Under the pieces are notes generated by a model. The model ran no database searches. It saw only the letters and a list, made by a program, of their open reading frames with translations, and was not told where the DNA came from. Of a DNA stretch of 64,000 nucleotides, positions 22,701 to 34,579 are shown piece after piece. This DNA is from Schistosoma mansoni (lineage: Eukaryota; Platyhelminthes; Trematoda; Strigeidida; Schistosomatidae): contig NC_031502.1 of assembly GCF_000237925.1 (NCBI RefSeq), forward strand, positions 55,859,943 to 55,923,942, written 5' to 3'. Every line of letters begins with the position of its first letter. The stretch's first letter is position 1. A program made the translations under genes and the position numbers.

Positions 22701-24701
22701 GGGCGATTGAGCCTCTGAACATAACTAGAAAATTTCCCTCAGATACACAGGCAGCAATAGATGAGCAGAATTCTGCTTTCAAGGAAATGGCGAGCGTTAT
22801 TATTAGCTCAGCTCTGGATTTCAATGAGACCATAAAGGTGGAACTCATTAGAAAAGCTTTTAATAAGCATACAGATGTAGGCATTGTTACAAGGAAAAAC
22901 AAAAAAAGCAGGCTGAGAAGAAACAAATTATAGGCATCACTAAGGTATGTGTATCTACGGTTCCAGTTCAGGATTCACATACCAACGCATAACAGACTAT
23001 GTGGGAGCCAAGTCCGAACAGTGTAGAGGAAGTGATCAAAAGACATAATAAGGTAAATGCGTGGCTCACAGTCACACCTAAGAAAAAAAGTAAAAAAAAT
23101 GGAACGTAACCCTGCGTTTGACGAGTAATTGAAATCAGATTGCAAGGACAGGACGGTTTCAGGAACTGAAATTCCAAAGTGTGTCAAGACAGACCTCGCT
23201 GACAGATCAGTCATTTTTCATAAGTTAAGAGAATCTTCCGAAAGGGAACCAAAGGTCAAATTTGAGCACGGCCTCGGTCACATTAAATCTTTAATAAGCA
23301 AGCCACTACCAGAAACATTTTCTGGAGTAATAATCTGTAAGCTTTATAGAATAGGACAGACGGTGGATTCTGAACGTACTCAGAAAAACCGCCTCTTGAG
23401 GGTTACCTTTACTTCGGCTGAAGGAAGAAACCTAATACTGGGAAACTCACGCTAACTGATTGGATCCGGAATATACGTCCGTGAGGATTTCAGCCTGGTC
23501 GACCGCATTAAGAGACGATCTGCAGAAGTGGAAATAAATGAGCGCCGAGAAAGCGGTGAAAAAGACCCTGTAGTTAAGGGTTCTCACATTATAAAATTTC
23601 GGATCGAAACGATCCCTAAACCACTGTGGGTGATAAGGGGAAGTTCACCGGGGAATTAAAGGTGTGCCACACAAACGCTCACAGCGTACAAAATAAAATG
23701 GCGGAGCTCGAGACAGTGGTGAACATGGAAAATCCGGATGCCATTGTTGTCTCAGAAACATGACTGACATCACAATTGTTGGATAATTAAATTCAGTTCA
23801 CTGGTTTCACATCCAGTAGGTCTGATGGATTGAAACGGAGGGGAGGCGGAGGTATTCCGTGCAAGGAAACTACCCCAACCATGCGAGCAGTTGAGACAGT
23901 GGCACATTATTCAGGGACATGTGAACTGGTGCTTTTCAGGTTGAAATGTATACGACAAGATATTGAATTAGTTGTAGCACATGACAGTCTAGAATGTGTA
24001 GTAGATGACTTCCTCGTAAGCAAACTTAAGTCCTGTTGTACTAAGAGTAAAAGCCGTGTGGTAGGTGACTATAATACACCCTGTATAAACTGGGTAAATT
24101 AGAAGTAGTGTCATCGATAACGTCATTCAATGGCAAACTGTTAGAAACCTTGATTGAATTAGTTTTATTCCAACACATTAGAAATCCCACAATATATTAG
24201 TATTATTCACAATCATCGTATGGGTACATAAGTGTTTTGAAGAAACCATTTCGGATTGCTTCGAAAATGCAATAATATATAAGTTTCAATAATGTTAGCA
24301 TTACGTTTGCCATGTTTGAGAAAGGAAAGAAAAGGAAAATAAAATATTAATAATAGAATAGTAATAATAAATCAGGTTCTGTGTAATTGGCAAGAATTTT
24401 GAATTGATTTTGAAGAAGGAAAGGAAGAAACTAAGGAAGAAACTATGAGTTCAGAAGCTCCCCTTCTCTTTTGAATTTAGTCTTCACACACGGTGATGAC
24501 GTTGGTCAGATGACTTTCCTCCCACCACTAAGGAGAAGTGACCATGCAGTCATATTATTTGAGTTCACGGCTGAGATCGCCTGTCAAACAGTTGCGCCGG
24601 CCCGCCCTTATATATGGAACGGAAATATGGGGCCAATGAACTCAGCATCGGCTGAAAACTGAGAAATTGCCTGAAGTGCATCAGTACAAGAGGCATGGAC
24701 T
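22700..24701 (+). mobile_element. CR1-type LINE (c), ORF1 and endonuclease part
   Basis: The segment at 22725-23640 resembles a LINE ORF1, with broken coding of about 70-108 codons. The segment from 23650 resembles the N-terminal APE endonuclease (CHTNAHSVQNKM, DAIVVSET). NLVFTHGDDV and FLPPLRRSDHAVI near 24471-24560 are its C-terminal half. The copy is decayed by stops and frameshifts. It is cut at 24701 by Gypsy copy C and continues at 27505. Confidence 0.75.
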
Positions 24702-24969
24702 TGTAACAGCTCAGGTTGGTTGGTTAAGAGTTGACCCCAAACAACCAAGCATATGCTAAAACAGTATTATTCAGGTATTCATTCACTTCCTTACTTTTTG
24801 TAAGCGTTATATTCCCTATTATCTTATATTGAATGTTGAGAGCCTTTGTTTGTCTGAACAGATAATCCCACGCTCCACTGTGAATGCGCGAAGATCGAAA
24901 TAAAGACCTATTCACTACTTCTCTGGTTTCTTCTATCAATAGCACGAGGGTTACCTTAAGGCACGAAAG
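24702..24969 (+). repeat. 5' LTR of Gypsy C
   Basis: It starts TGTAACAGCTCAGG and ends GGCACGAAA(G). TGGTGAGCCC follows directly, the same primer-binding-like string as in Gypsy B. Confidence 0.88.
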
Positions 24970-25164
24970 TGGTGAGCCCTTTTTGAACACAAACTTAACC
25001 TCATTTCTGTTATTAATTTTTGTTTACTTAATCGTAAAAGTAGACCTGATGATCCGTAAACTAAGTTGAGTATATAACTAGTTTATTCCGTATTATCTTA
25101 AGTTATTCGTGTTATAGTAACCATTTTTCGTGCTAACTTTATTGTTATATTTGTCACATACCTC

Positions 25165-26010
25165 ATGTCAGACTCAATAGAAACCTATAATCTGGAGGAT
25201 TTGTCACCAGTGGAGATAGACACTGTTATGACTACGAAATCCCGACTTCCAGAATTTGATCGTAGTGATCCTGAGTTGTGGTTTGCTCAACTAGAGCATT
25301 ATTTCACGAGACACAATATCAAATCTGAAGGGATTCGCTATAGAGACTTGTGTTCTATCCTTCCTCCTTCAGTCGCCAAAGAAGTCCGTGACTTGATTTT
25401 AGATCCACCATCACCACAACCATACACCATCTTAAGACGAGAGATAATGAACCGTTTATCATTATCAGATAGTCAAAGAATCCAAAGACTTTTTCAAGGT
25501 GAAACACTAGGTGATCGGTCTCCGTCACAGTTTTTGCGTCACCTCCAAGTGTTAATGGGTGATAACACAGTGGGTGAAGCAGTCCTAAAACAAGGATGGA
25601 TACAAGCTCTCCCATGCTACGTCCAACACTGTTTGGATGCACAAGATCCTGAAACCTCATTATCTCATTTAGCGCGTATAGCCGATAAAATAATGGAGAG
25701 AGGTCCTCCAACTGGACCAGGCACAATAAATCACACACAAAAAGTAGAATCAGCAAAAGACCCCGTCATAGAAGGACTCATTGCGAGTGTTAAGAGTCTC
25801 ACTGAGGCTGTCACCAGAATGCAAATGGGTCATAGAAACAGGAGCAGGTCACCACAACGACCACGATCCAAGTCACAAAACAGGTCACAAATGTCCAGAC
25901 AACCTGGGCAGTTTTGTTGGTACCACTGGAAGTTTGGTGTCAACTCAACCAAGTGCATGCAGCCATGCGCCTGGCCTAAGCATAATTCTAAGACAGCGGG
26001 AAACGAGTAA
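25165..26010 (+). CDS. Gag of Gypsy C
   Basis: The open frame of 281 residues resembles the Gag of copy B in length and order. It has a WFAQLEHYF capsid motif near residue 41, an Arg/Ser-rich stretch near 224-245 and a C-x2-H-x9-C-x3-C knuckle near residue 251. The last feature places it in the CsRn1 clade. Confidence 0.85.
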   Translation: MSDSIETYNLEDLSPVEIDTVMTTKSRLPEFDRSDPELWFAQLEHYFTRHNIKSEGIRYRDLCSILPPSVAKEVRDLILDPPSPQPYTILRREIMNRLSLSDSQRIQRLFQGETLGDRSPSQFLRHLQVLMGDNTVGEAVLKQGWIQALPCYVQHCLDAQDPETSLSHLARIADKIMERGPPTGPGTINHTQKVESAKDPVIEGLIASVKSLTEAVTRMQMGHRNRSRSPQRPRSKSQNRSQMSRQPGQFCWYHWKFGVNSTKCMQPCAWPKHNSKTAGNE

Positions 26011-27236
26011 CCCCTCCCCAGGTCGCGACGACTGAGGAGGGGCGCCTAAACAGTCGCTTGTTTTATGTTAGAGACAGAAACTCTGGCTTGAATTTCTTGG
26101 TGGATACTGGCGCTGCTCTTAGCATCATCCCTCAAAATAAAACTGAGATTAGTCGAGAAACATCATCAATTACACTTCAAGCTGCAAATAAAACTAAAAT
26201 TACGACATTTGGGCAAAAAAACTTAACCCTAGATTTGGGGTTCAGGAGGCAATTCCCTTGGGTTTTCACGGTAGCCGACCTAGATCTGGCAATACTGGGG
26301 ATGGACTTTCTAGAGAGATACGAATTTCTAGTTGACACCAAGAAACGGCGATTAACACTAAAAGAAACTTCGTATTACACAAAAGGCAAAGAAAGTCACA
26401 TCAGCTCTCTAAACTTGATTCAAACTCCTCCAGTAACAACAGCGAAATTCCAAGATATACTCGCAGAATTTCCAAACTTAACTAAACCAAACCCACAGCC
26501 TTCTAAAGACAAACTAAAAGTAAGTCACACTATCAAAACCGAAGGTGCACCGGTTTTTGCAAAACCCAGGAGACTAGCACCAGATAAGCTCAAAATCGCT
26601 AGGGCCGAGTTTGATTATATGTTACAACTGGGTATTATCCGTCCCTCTGATAGTTAATGGGCATCCCCTTTGCATATGGTCCCAAAGAAGAATGAAGGTG
26701 ACTGGCGACCGTGCGGGGATTACAGAGCCCTCAACCGTCAAACCGTACCAGATAGGTACCCAATTCCGCATATCCAAGATTTCACAAACGGTTTACAGGG
26801 TGTGAACATATTCACTAAAATTGACTTAGTCAGGGCATATCACAATATCCCAGTGGCGGATGAAGATATCCTCAAGACAGCTATTACAACACCCTTTGGC
26901 TTATTCGAGTTTGTACGCATGCCATTCGGCCTGAGAAACGCGGCACTTCCTCAGATATTCTTATTCCACATTCTCACACTTTCTCTTGAAAGCACGCAGC
27001 AAACCGTCAGCGGTAGTTGTAGAAAAGATCACATGCTACAAAATAAGATGACAAGCTAGTAAATGAAGAGACATCCATGGACTATCGTTGAAAGCGTTAG
27101 TCGTAACTGATTGTAAGTCAAATAGTGAGCGAGTTGATAATTTCGCCTTGGGATGAGAAATAGAACTAAGGTGTTTTCGATAGATAGGTTAATCGAACCG
27201 ACGTTCCTACGGAAGTCGATTCTAGGGGGAAGCTAA

Positions 27237-27504
27237 TGTAACGGCTCAGGTTGGTTGGTTAAGAGTTGACCCCAAACAACCAAGCATATGCTAAAACAGT
27301 ATTATTCAGGTATTCATTCACTTCCTTACTTTTTGTAAGCGTTATATTCCCTATTATCTTATATTGAATGTTGAGAGCCTTTGTTTGTCTGAACAGATAA
27401 TCCCACGCTCCACTGTGAATGCGCGAAGATCGAAATAAAGACCTATTCACTACTTCTCTGGTTTCTTCTATCAATAGCACGAGGGTTACCTTAAGGCACG
27501 AAAG
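27237..27504 (+). repeat. 3' LTR of Gypsy C
   Basis: It is the same 268-bp length as the 5' LTR with one mismatch. LINE (c) resumes right after it. Confidence 0.88.
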
Positions 27505-29860
27505 ACTCATTTCAAGTAGTTACATATTCGGGCAACTCAACCATACATACGCTGATCAGTACCAAAGAAGAAGTAGGGCCATCGCTGGATAGGCAGGGAT
27601 ATTCGACGTTTACTAAGACAAAAGAAGAAATGTTGAAATGTTTCTATCAGCTTTGGCACAGCATATACTATGGAACGATACACGTCAGTAATAATTAAGT
27701 GTTTAATAAGAAACTGGGAAGCTCAGAGAAAATATGAAATTCAGTTAGCTCGATCTGTAGTCAGGAAGCCTAAGAGACTATCATGATTGGATTCCCAACC
27801 CAATTAATGAAGGGAGTGAATGTGAGGTGATAGAGGAAGATCAGGAGAAAGCAGAGGATACCGTTACCTATTTTGGGACAGTTTTCATTCAGGAACCTCT
27901 TTGAGACAAAGAACGAAACCCAAACACAGAGTCAACAAACCAACTGCTCTCTATGGACTTTGATAGAGATGTACTTGAAGTCCCTAGCACCTTAGACACG
28001 GAAATTACAGCAGAACCAGATGAACTACACCCCGAAATCTTGAGCCATATTCCACAATATATTGTAGTCCCACTGACTGTAATATTCAATATGTCCTTTG
28101 ACCAAGGTGTGCTACCCACGGACTGGAAGGATGCAATCGTCACTCCCATACATAAAACGGGACAAAGACAACTTCCATCGAACTACAGACCTGTCAGCCT
28201 CACCAGTGTTGTAGATAAAATATTGGAAAGAATAGTCAAACAGACCATAATGACATTTATGGAAACCAATAACCTGTTAAACAGCAAACAACATGGTTTT
28301 AGAAAAGGGTTTATCTTGTACAACAAATCTCCTCATACCAAGGGTCCAATGAATAAAGGCGCTAGACAACGGAAATTCAGTGGGCATTGTCTACATAGAC
28401 ATCAGTAAGGTTTTTGAGAAGCTACCGACAAATAGACTGCTCTTGAAGCTGGAAAATCTGGGCATTGTCGGACATCTTCTAAAATGGCTTGAAGATTTCC
28501 TAGTAGGTCATAGACAGAAAGTAAGAATAAATTCGAAGTGTTCCATCTGGAGACCAATACTTAGTGGAGTACCTCTGATAAGGCTTATTGACTGAACGCT
28601 ATACTCGGATCCTAAGCTAGTCTCCTAACCCTTAAGCCAGAACTACACAGTGACTTGAACACGAGAGAAAAGGCACAAAATATACGAGAAGCACTTTACT
28701 CCAAAAGTTCATTTATGTACAGAAAATATAAGGTTCTTATATTAATTTAAAAGTCTTTGGATCTTCCAGAAAATTCTAGAATACTACTAAACATAGTAGC
28801 AGTGTATTAATCAGCCAATCAGAACCTCTGAATGTGGGTTTTCATTTTCACGATATTTCTAGCAAAACTTCTAATCAAACGCTGATTGGATAAAATGCCT
28901 CTTGATGTTTCCTGAGCTTGTCATGTCTATTGCAAGAAACTTTCAGAATCGCCTTAACAGATTCAAGGATCCGTTCCATGTCCTTTATGCTGTCTGTAAG
29001 TGATCTCCCAAATAAAGTTCAGTCCCCAATGTTATTATACACTGACGATGTAAAACGCTGACGAGAAATAACGGGAGACGCGGATGCATGCGCTCTTCAG
29101 GTAAACTTGAATAATGTGACTAACTGGTCTAAAGAGTGGCTTATGACTATCAATGCGGCAAAGTGTGTCTACATGCACTTTGAGGAAGCATGGGTAATTA
29201 GGTACAGCATAGAGGAAGCGCCTGTACACGTCGTCCAGTCTCATAAAGATCTTGAGGTGACAGTGAATCATGATCTTAATACCACGGTCCACTGTCGAAA
29301 GGTCACAGCCAAGGGGTTTAGAGCCCTATAGGCTTTAAAACGTACACTCACTAAGTTAGATACTACCATGTTCACTACAGTATACAGAACCTTAGTGAGA
29401 ACTAAGCTTTAAACTGCGTTCAAGATGCCAACCCCTGTTTAAATGGTGACTCGGATATCTTAGAAAAGTGCGAAAGGCAGCTACCCGTGCAATTCCAGAA
29501 CTCTCGGGCTTGCCATGCAAAGGGCAGTTTGAAAATCTAGACATTTTTACTCTGTTCTACCGCAGATTAAGAGGTGATCTGATTTTGATGTACAGAATAC
29601 TAAGGAATGATTTTGGACCTGATATATCCTCTCTTTTACTTTCCACCAGATTGGGACATCTCAGAGGACACAGAAGGGGAATGCTAAAGCGAAGAACGAA
29701 CAAAACAACCGTGGTATACAGGTTTTCAAACCGAGTCATCAATACTTGGAGCCTGATGCCTGAAGCAGTGGTGATCACACCTTCATTTGACTCATTCAAG
29801 AGAGGACTGAACACTCACAGAAGCATACTAGAAAAGGATTAACACAGGCCGTAGGCCTTT
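27505..29860 (+). mobile_element. CR1-type LINE (c), reverse transcriptase part
   Basis: The motifs DELHPEILSHIP, SNYRPVSLTS, QHGFRKG, VYIDISKVFEK, the catalytic-box remnant LYTDDVK and the thumb appear in order, across three frames with stops. The tail (SFDSFKRGLNTHRSILEKD, 29770-29842) ends the frame. A block at about 28576-28975 does not fit the LINE and looks like a separate ~400-bp insertion. The copy is related to LINE (a) but much older. Confidence 0.82.
28576..28975. repeat. Unclassified ~400-bp insertion in LINE (c)
   Basis: Reverse transcriptase coding is interrupted after the SGVP motif and resumes near 28978. The intervening DNA has no coding character. It could be a solo LTR, but its edges and family were not resolved. 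Confidence 0.4.
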
Positions 29861-29884
29861 TGTCCTTACTACACAAGTTTTAGC

Positions 29885-31140
29885 CTGAAATCTCTAGCAC
29901 GTCTGCGCAAATGTTCCATCTTTCATTTTCATTGATGTCCGCAACTGCAAACATGCACTACGTCCTATTCAGAAAGATTTTGGAGGAAGGACAACTGTCA
30001 CTAACCCAGTGGTAAGAGATACTTTATCAAGATACCAAGTTAAGGAGAGCTGAGCAAATGTAAAAACCACATAGGCATAACACCACTTTCGGTATTAGGA
30101 AACATTTTCGGCAGTGTTGCTGAACAGGATTCAGTGGACGTCCAGCTGCGAAATCAACAGACCGGATTGCATAAGGATTGGTCATGCACAGACCAAATCG
30201 ACACACTGCGGATAATTGTTGAGTAATCAAGGGAGTGGAATTCGTCACTATACATCAATTTCCTTTGGCTATGAGAAAGCATTTGGCAGTGTCAGTAGGA
30301 GACAATTATGTAAAATTCTTCAGCACTACAGAGTGAGTAGCTGAGAAAACCATCAACATCATACGGAATTCATAAGACGGACCACACTGGACAGTCGTAC
30401 CTCAAGGTCAGCCGGCACACACATTTCAATTGGGGACCGGAGTCAGACACAGCTGTTCACTCTCACCCTTCCTCCTTCTTCTGGTGGTCGACTGGATTGT
30501 GAGGACCTCGACATCTGAGGGAAAGCACGGAATACAATGGGCAGCTCAGAATCAATTAGACGATTTGAACCTGGCAGACGACCTAGCCATCCCATCCCGT
30601 ACACATAAACAAATGCAGATGAAGAGAACTACTTTAGGAGTAGCCTCTGCATCAATAGGCCTCAACATACACGAAGACAAAAGCAAGATTCTTAAACACA
30701 ACACGGAGAACGCCAAGCTAATCACACTTGATAGCGAAACTCTGGAAGATGTAGAAACATTCACGTATCTGGGATGTATCATTGATGAACAAGGAGGATC
30801 TGATGCAGACGTCAAAGCGAAGATTTTTAAAGCAAGGACAGCATTCCTACAGTTGAACAACATATGGAACTCAAACAACTGTCAGTCAACATTAAAGTTA
30901 GATTCTTAAATACGAACATCAAGACTTCTACTGTAAGGAGCTGAAATTTGGAGAACTACCACAACTGTCATCAAGAATGTACAGGTACTTATAAACATTC
31001 GTCTACGCAAGACACTGAATATCCGTTGGTCGGATACAATCAGCAACAACCTACTGTAGGAGAGAACACACCAGATTCCACCAGCAGAGGAAATCAGGAA
31101 AAGACATTGGAAGTGGATAATATATGCACTACAAAATTTA
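29885..31140 (+). mobile_element. RTE-type LINE, 5'-truncated, decayed
   Basis: The + strand shows SFGYEKAFGSV (motif A region) near 30260 and GTGVRHSCSLSPFLLLLVVDW near 30433. A catalytic-box relic LADDLAIPS near 30570 and FTYLGCIIDEQGG near 30760 follow. It is the same family as 6281-7038, with stops and frameshifts throughout. The endonuclease is absent. Confidence 0.85.
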
Positions 31141-31919
31141 TCGAGTTTCACCACGAGGCAAGCACTAATTTGGGATTCTGAGGGGAAAGGGGAAAGTGAA
31201 AGGTCGAAGAACACTGTATTCGGAGTAATAACCGTAACATTCAAACATTTCTAGCATTCATTCTATACAGCCTCCTATGAGGCATTAGATACTTCTTTTC
31301 CCCTGGGTAGAATCACAAGACAATTGTAGGGTAACGTATTTATCTAATCCAATAGTGTCACCATAATACAAAACACGGAGTTACCTAACAAAATACGTAA
31401 TATCAAGTTTGTTAAGGAAATGAGTCTTCACCAGTCAGGAGGGATAATTCTGACTGGTTGTGATCGAACCATTCAGTTATCTAAATGTAGACAGTCAGCT
31501 ATTGGTACGAACGTGCGCTGTCAAGCTGTAGTCCCTATAATCAAATGATTCGGAAATGCCGACCACATACTTTTGAAAAGAGAGGGGAATTCCTGATAAG
31601 GAAGAAACACTGTTCCGTCCTCCATGGATTAATGAAAGGAGTCATTTAAAGAAAACACAAATCAAACCTGAGGAAATTAGGATGGCGGCTGCCAAGCAGA
31701 AGACTATAATTTATTAAATCACGCAAATAAGAGCTAGCGTTAGAAAAATCAAGACTAAAATTAAAGTGAGTTATAAGAATTCCGTCCACAGACGAAAGTA
31801 AACGGAATACATGACTGAAGGTGTCAGGAATGACTTTACATTCAAGGACTAGACAAACGTCATTGATAAATAAAATATACAAAGATGCCACAGGTATTCG
31901 GAGTTTGACAACATCCTAA
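31141..31919. other. Unassigned sequence
   Basis: No gene or known repeat was recognised. A LINE tail may extend a short way into the left edge. Confidence 0.35.
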
Positions 31920-32205
31920 CATTTGAAACCTTTATAATCGAAGTTTGACAACCCAGTCAAGTCAAAAGTGAAGTGGTTCGAAGATATAGTTGGAAGGCTA
32001 TCAATACATCGACGAGCGTTTTGTTTAAGCTGGCTAACAGTTGCAAGAGATGCGTAGTATAGCGTATTCACTCGTGAACCGGTGTGGATGCGTGATCGAG
32101 CGCCTTCAGTTAGGTGTGCCCAGTAAAACCAATGCGGTCAGAATTAATGTCGGATACTTACAGAACTATTTATTTGGGAAATTTACTTACCGCCACAAAT
32201 CAAGG
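31920..32205 (-). repeat. LTR fragment related to the 3' end of Gypsy A
   Basis: Read on the - strand, it aligns in order with 20735-21005. Shared strings include GAACGCCTTCAG-like and ATATCTTCGAACCACTT segments. The copy is diverged and has no internal region beside it. Confidence 0.6.
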
Positions 32206-34431
32206 GATTTCCCCCACATACACACATTTATACAAAAACACACAAAAGAACCGAAAGCCAAAATTTATAGTTTTCTGTTACTTGTGGTAGGTTAGGCGGC
32301 TTCCTGAGAATCTCACAAATGACAACTTCCTGTCCTCTTAGAAAATTGTGGATGTTGATACATCGCGCCTCTCTACCTCATAAGCTTAGTAGTTTCCAAC
32401 TGACAAAGTCGAACTGGATTATTGAAACTGTTTAAGCTACGCAAGTTTATATAAAAGTCATACCATGCCGCTATCTCTGTAATCCAGCGGTCAGGCCATC
32501 TCCCTACCTTACTACATCTAAAGAACATATAGAACCTAACCGTGTATGTGACTTATTTAGATATGAAGAGGATAAAACTGTGTTACACGAGAAGCGACCG
32601 ACTAGGTCATCTGCGCGATACGCATTGGTTAGCTCGCGTTAGTCGCAAGTGATTTTCCTACCTTTCAATAATTGAACAATATTGCGATCATTCTTTTAGG
32701 GAGGTGCACGTTCACTTGATAAGTATCTAGATAGAAATCAGTGTTGTTTGATTTATTCTAAGAACTTCACATGAAAACGTAATGCTTTCCCAAAAGAAAC
32801 CGTTTTGTCTTATGAACCTGGACTCCTTTTAACCGTCCTTGAAGTATCACCACTAGTCACAAAAAGCTTGTTTCACGATAGCTTGCTTGATTTTATTTAC
32901 AGATTTTTCAAAAAACATCTGAAACTACTATTGTCGAAGGTATATTTTCATGACGTCCATGGATGATTACCGCTTTTGCGTATCCTGCTGTGATTCCGAC
33001 AGAAATTAATGTCCGCAAACTTGAGTGAATACTAATATGATAACTGTCTAAGTTTTACTTTAGAACCAAATGGTTTTTTGTAGTATGTCGTTTGCATCGG
33101 CTGAGCTCAGAATTCCGTTCCAAAAGAATGTGTTGGATTATTTTATGGGTGATTGAAGTCTTTTCTTAGGGACTTGATTGGTTACTAATCCTGTGTACAA
33201 TGGCTTCATAAGCTTCGGAAAGAAACGTTAACAGATCATATCGACATCACCCAGAGACGTTTTCCAATTTTGTGATCGAAAATGTTCAATCCCCTGATAT
33301 TATTTTGATACCTAAACGTCAATGTATGGTTTTCGAAGTCTAGAACAGGGAGGAAATGAACGAGAAAATGAAAACAGTGAGGATTTATTAAAGCAGTACA
33401 ACATTGAACGAACTCATGGTTATGGAAAGCCTTATCAATTTTACCCTGTTGTGTGGACACTTTCGATATATCTTATAGCAACTTACTTTATGGAGTAGAT
33501 TCTGGACTCAAAACTACAGTAGTCAAGGATATCTGCTTAGACATATGAGTATGAAGGAACTATTTACAGTCAGTGTGATGTGAGTTAATTCAGTAAAAAT
33601 TAACAACGATGCAACTGCATGTTGAAAGTCGATTAAGAGAGTCGTCAGTCAGTTAATGGATTTATTTCTTGCCACACGATTGGGATGATTCATGTCAGGA
33701 TGTTTAGGTTGCAGCTCTTGGACACCGTGTTCTATTTAATCTTTGGACTAGCTCAAAATTCCACCGTGCTCATTGCCTGGCGACTAGATAAATATCACCT
33801 CGTCAATTCGAGGTCCTAAGTTTCGAAAATTTTAAGTATGTGATGAAGATCTTGGGATGCCAACCTTACTGTTCACTAATATTACCAAGAGTGTGGAGAG
33901 TTGATTTGGTAACGTAGTCTCACAGTTGAACTACCGCGACTTTATCCATTCCACTAGATATGATGAAGAAACCAATTTCAAAGACGTTTAATTTATGTAA
34001 ATCATATTACTATTGATAATTATGGACATCATTAACATACAATTTACTCACGTGAGTGGCAGTTTTCACTATAGTGATACTATCAGTGAAGTATCATAAT
34101 TACTCGTAACTCACGTAAACGTATGTTTTTACTACGTTACAGCCAGTTATTCTTTTGACTTGGTTGGTATACACAATTCCTGTCAGTATTTTCTGAACAC
34201 GGTGAGAAATACATTCAAGGTTCATTTAATCTTACACACTAACGTTCCTCAATACATAAGAGCAGTCCAAAAAGTCTACTCCATGTGGCTTATTGGTCAA
34301 CAGCTGGTGACATAGTGGTTTATGCTAGCTCAATTCAAAATTGAATTTGTCGCGCACCTGCTTCCCGTGTCAGTGGGGTTTAGTAAGCCACTGGTCTTCG
34401 TTTGATTGGCTGGCCAACCGTTAGTACAAAC
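32206..34431. other. Upstream region of the amine oxidase gene
   Basis: No repeat family, SWIRM-like coding or other exon was recognised. A promoter or untranslated exons could lie here, but no diagnostic element was found. Confidence 0.35.
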
Positions 34432-34579
34432 ATGTTTGATGTGGTTGTTATCGGTGCAGGTATATCTGGACTGGGAGCTGCCCACCTACTCACTCGGGAA
34501 TCATATAGTGTTCTAGTATTGGAGGCACGCAATCGTCCAGGCGGCCGAATACATAGCGTGCGCCTACCCTCACTATCAA
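34432..34579 (+). CDS. Amine oxidase exon 1 (residues 1-49)
   Basis: It starts at the first ATG of the frame, seven residues before the dinucleotide-binding GAGISG. An in-frame stop lies 48 bases upstream. It encodes beta1-alpha-beta2 of the FAD domain, with Glu31 ending beta2 as usual for ribose binding, then the GGR turn. The donor is GTAATT and the phase is 1. A further coding exon upstream cannot be excluded, because splice acceptors exist just before the ATG. Confidence 0.85.

Larger units (their letters stand above)
24702..27504 (+). mobile_element. Gypsy copy C (CsRn1/Boudicca-like), short and broken
   Basis: Two 268-bp LTRs differ at one position by my reading. Inside are gag (25165-26010), protease (VDTGA near 26102) and part of the reverse transcriptase. 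RNase H and integrase were not recognised. It is broken, with about two or three breaks. GACT beside both ends fits a 4-bp target duplication. It lies inside LINE (c). The LTR identity points to a recent insertion. Confidence 0.85.

Noticed and set aside
32206-34431. SWIRM domain exon upstream of the amine oxidase
   Set aside because: I looked for SWIRM-like coding and splice-linked frames and found none. Absence by eye is not proof.
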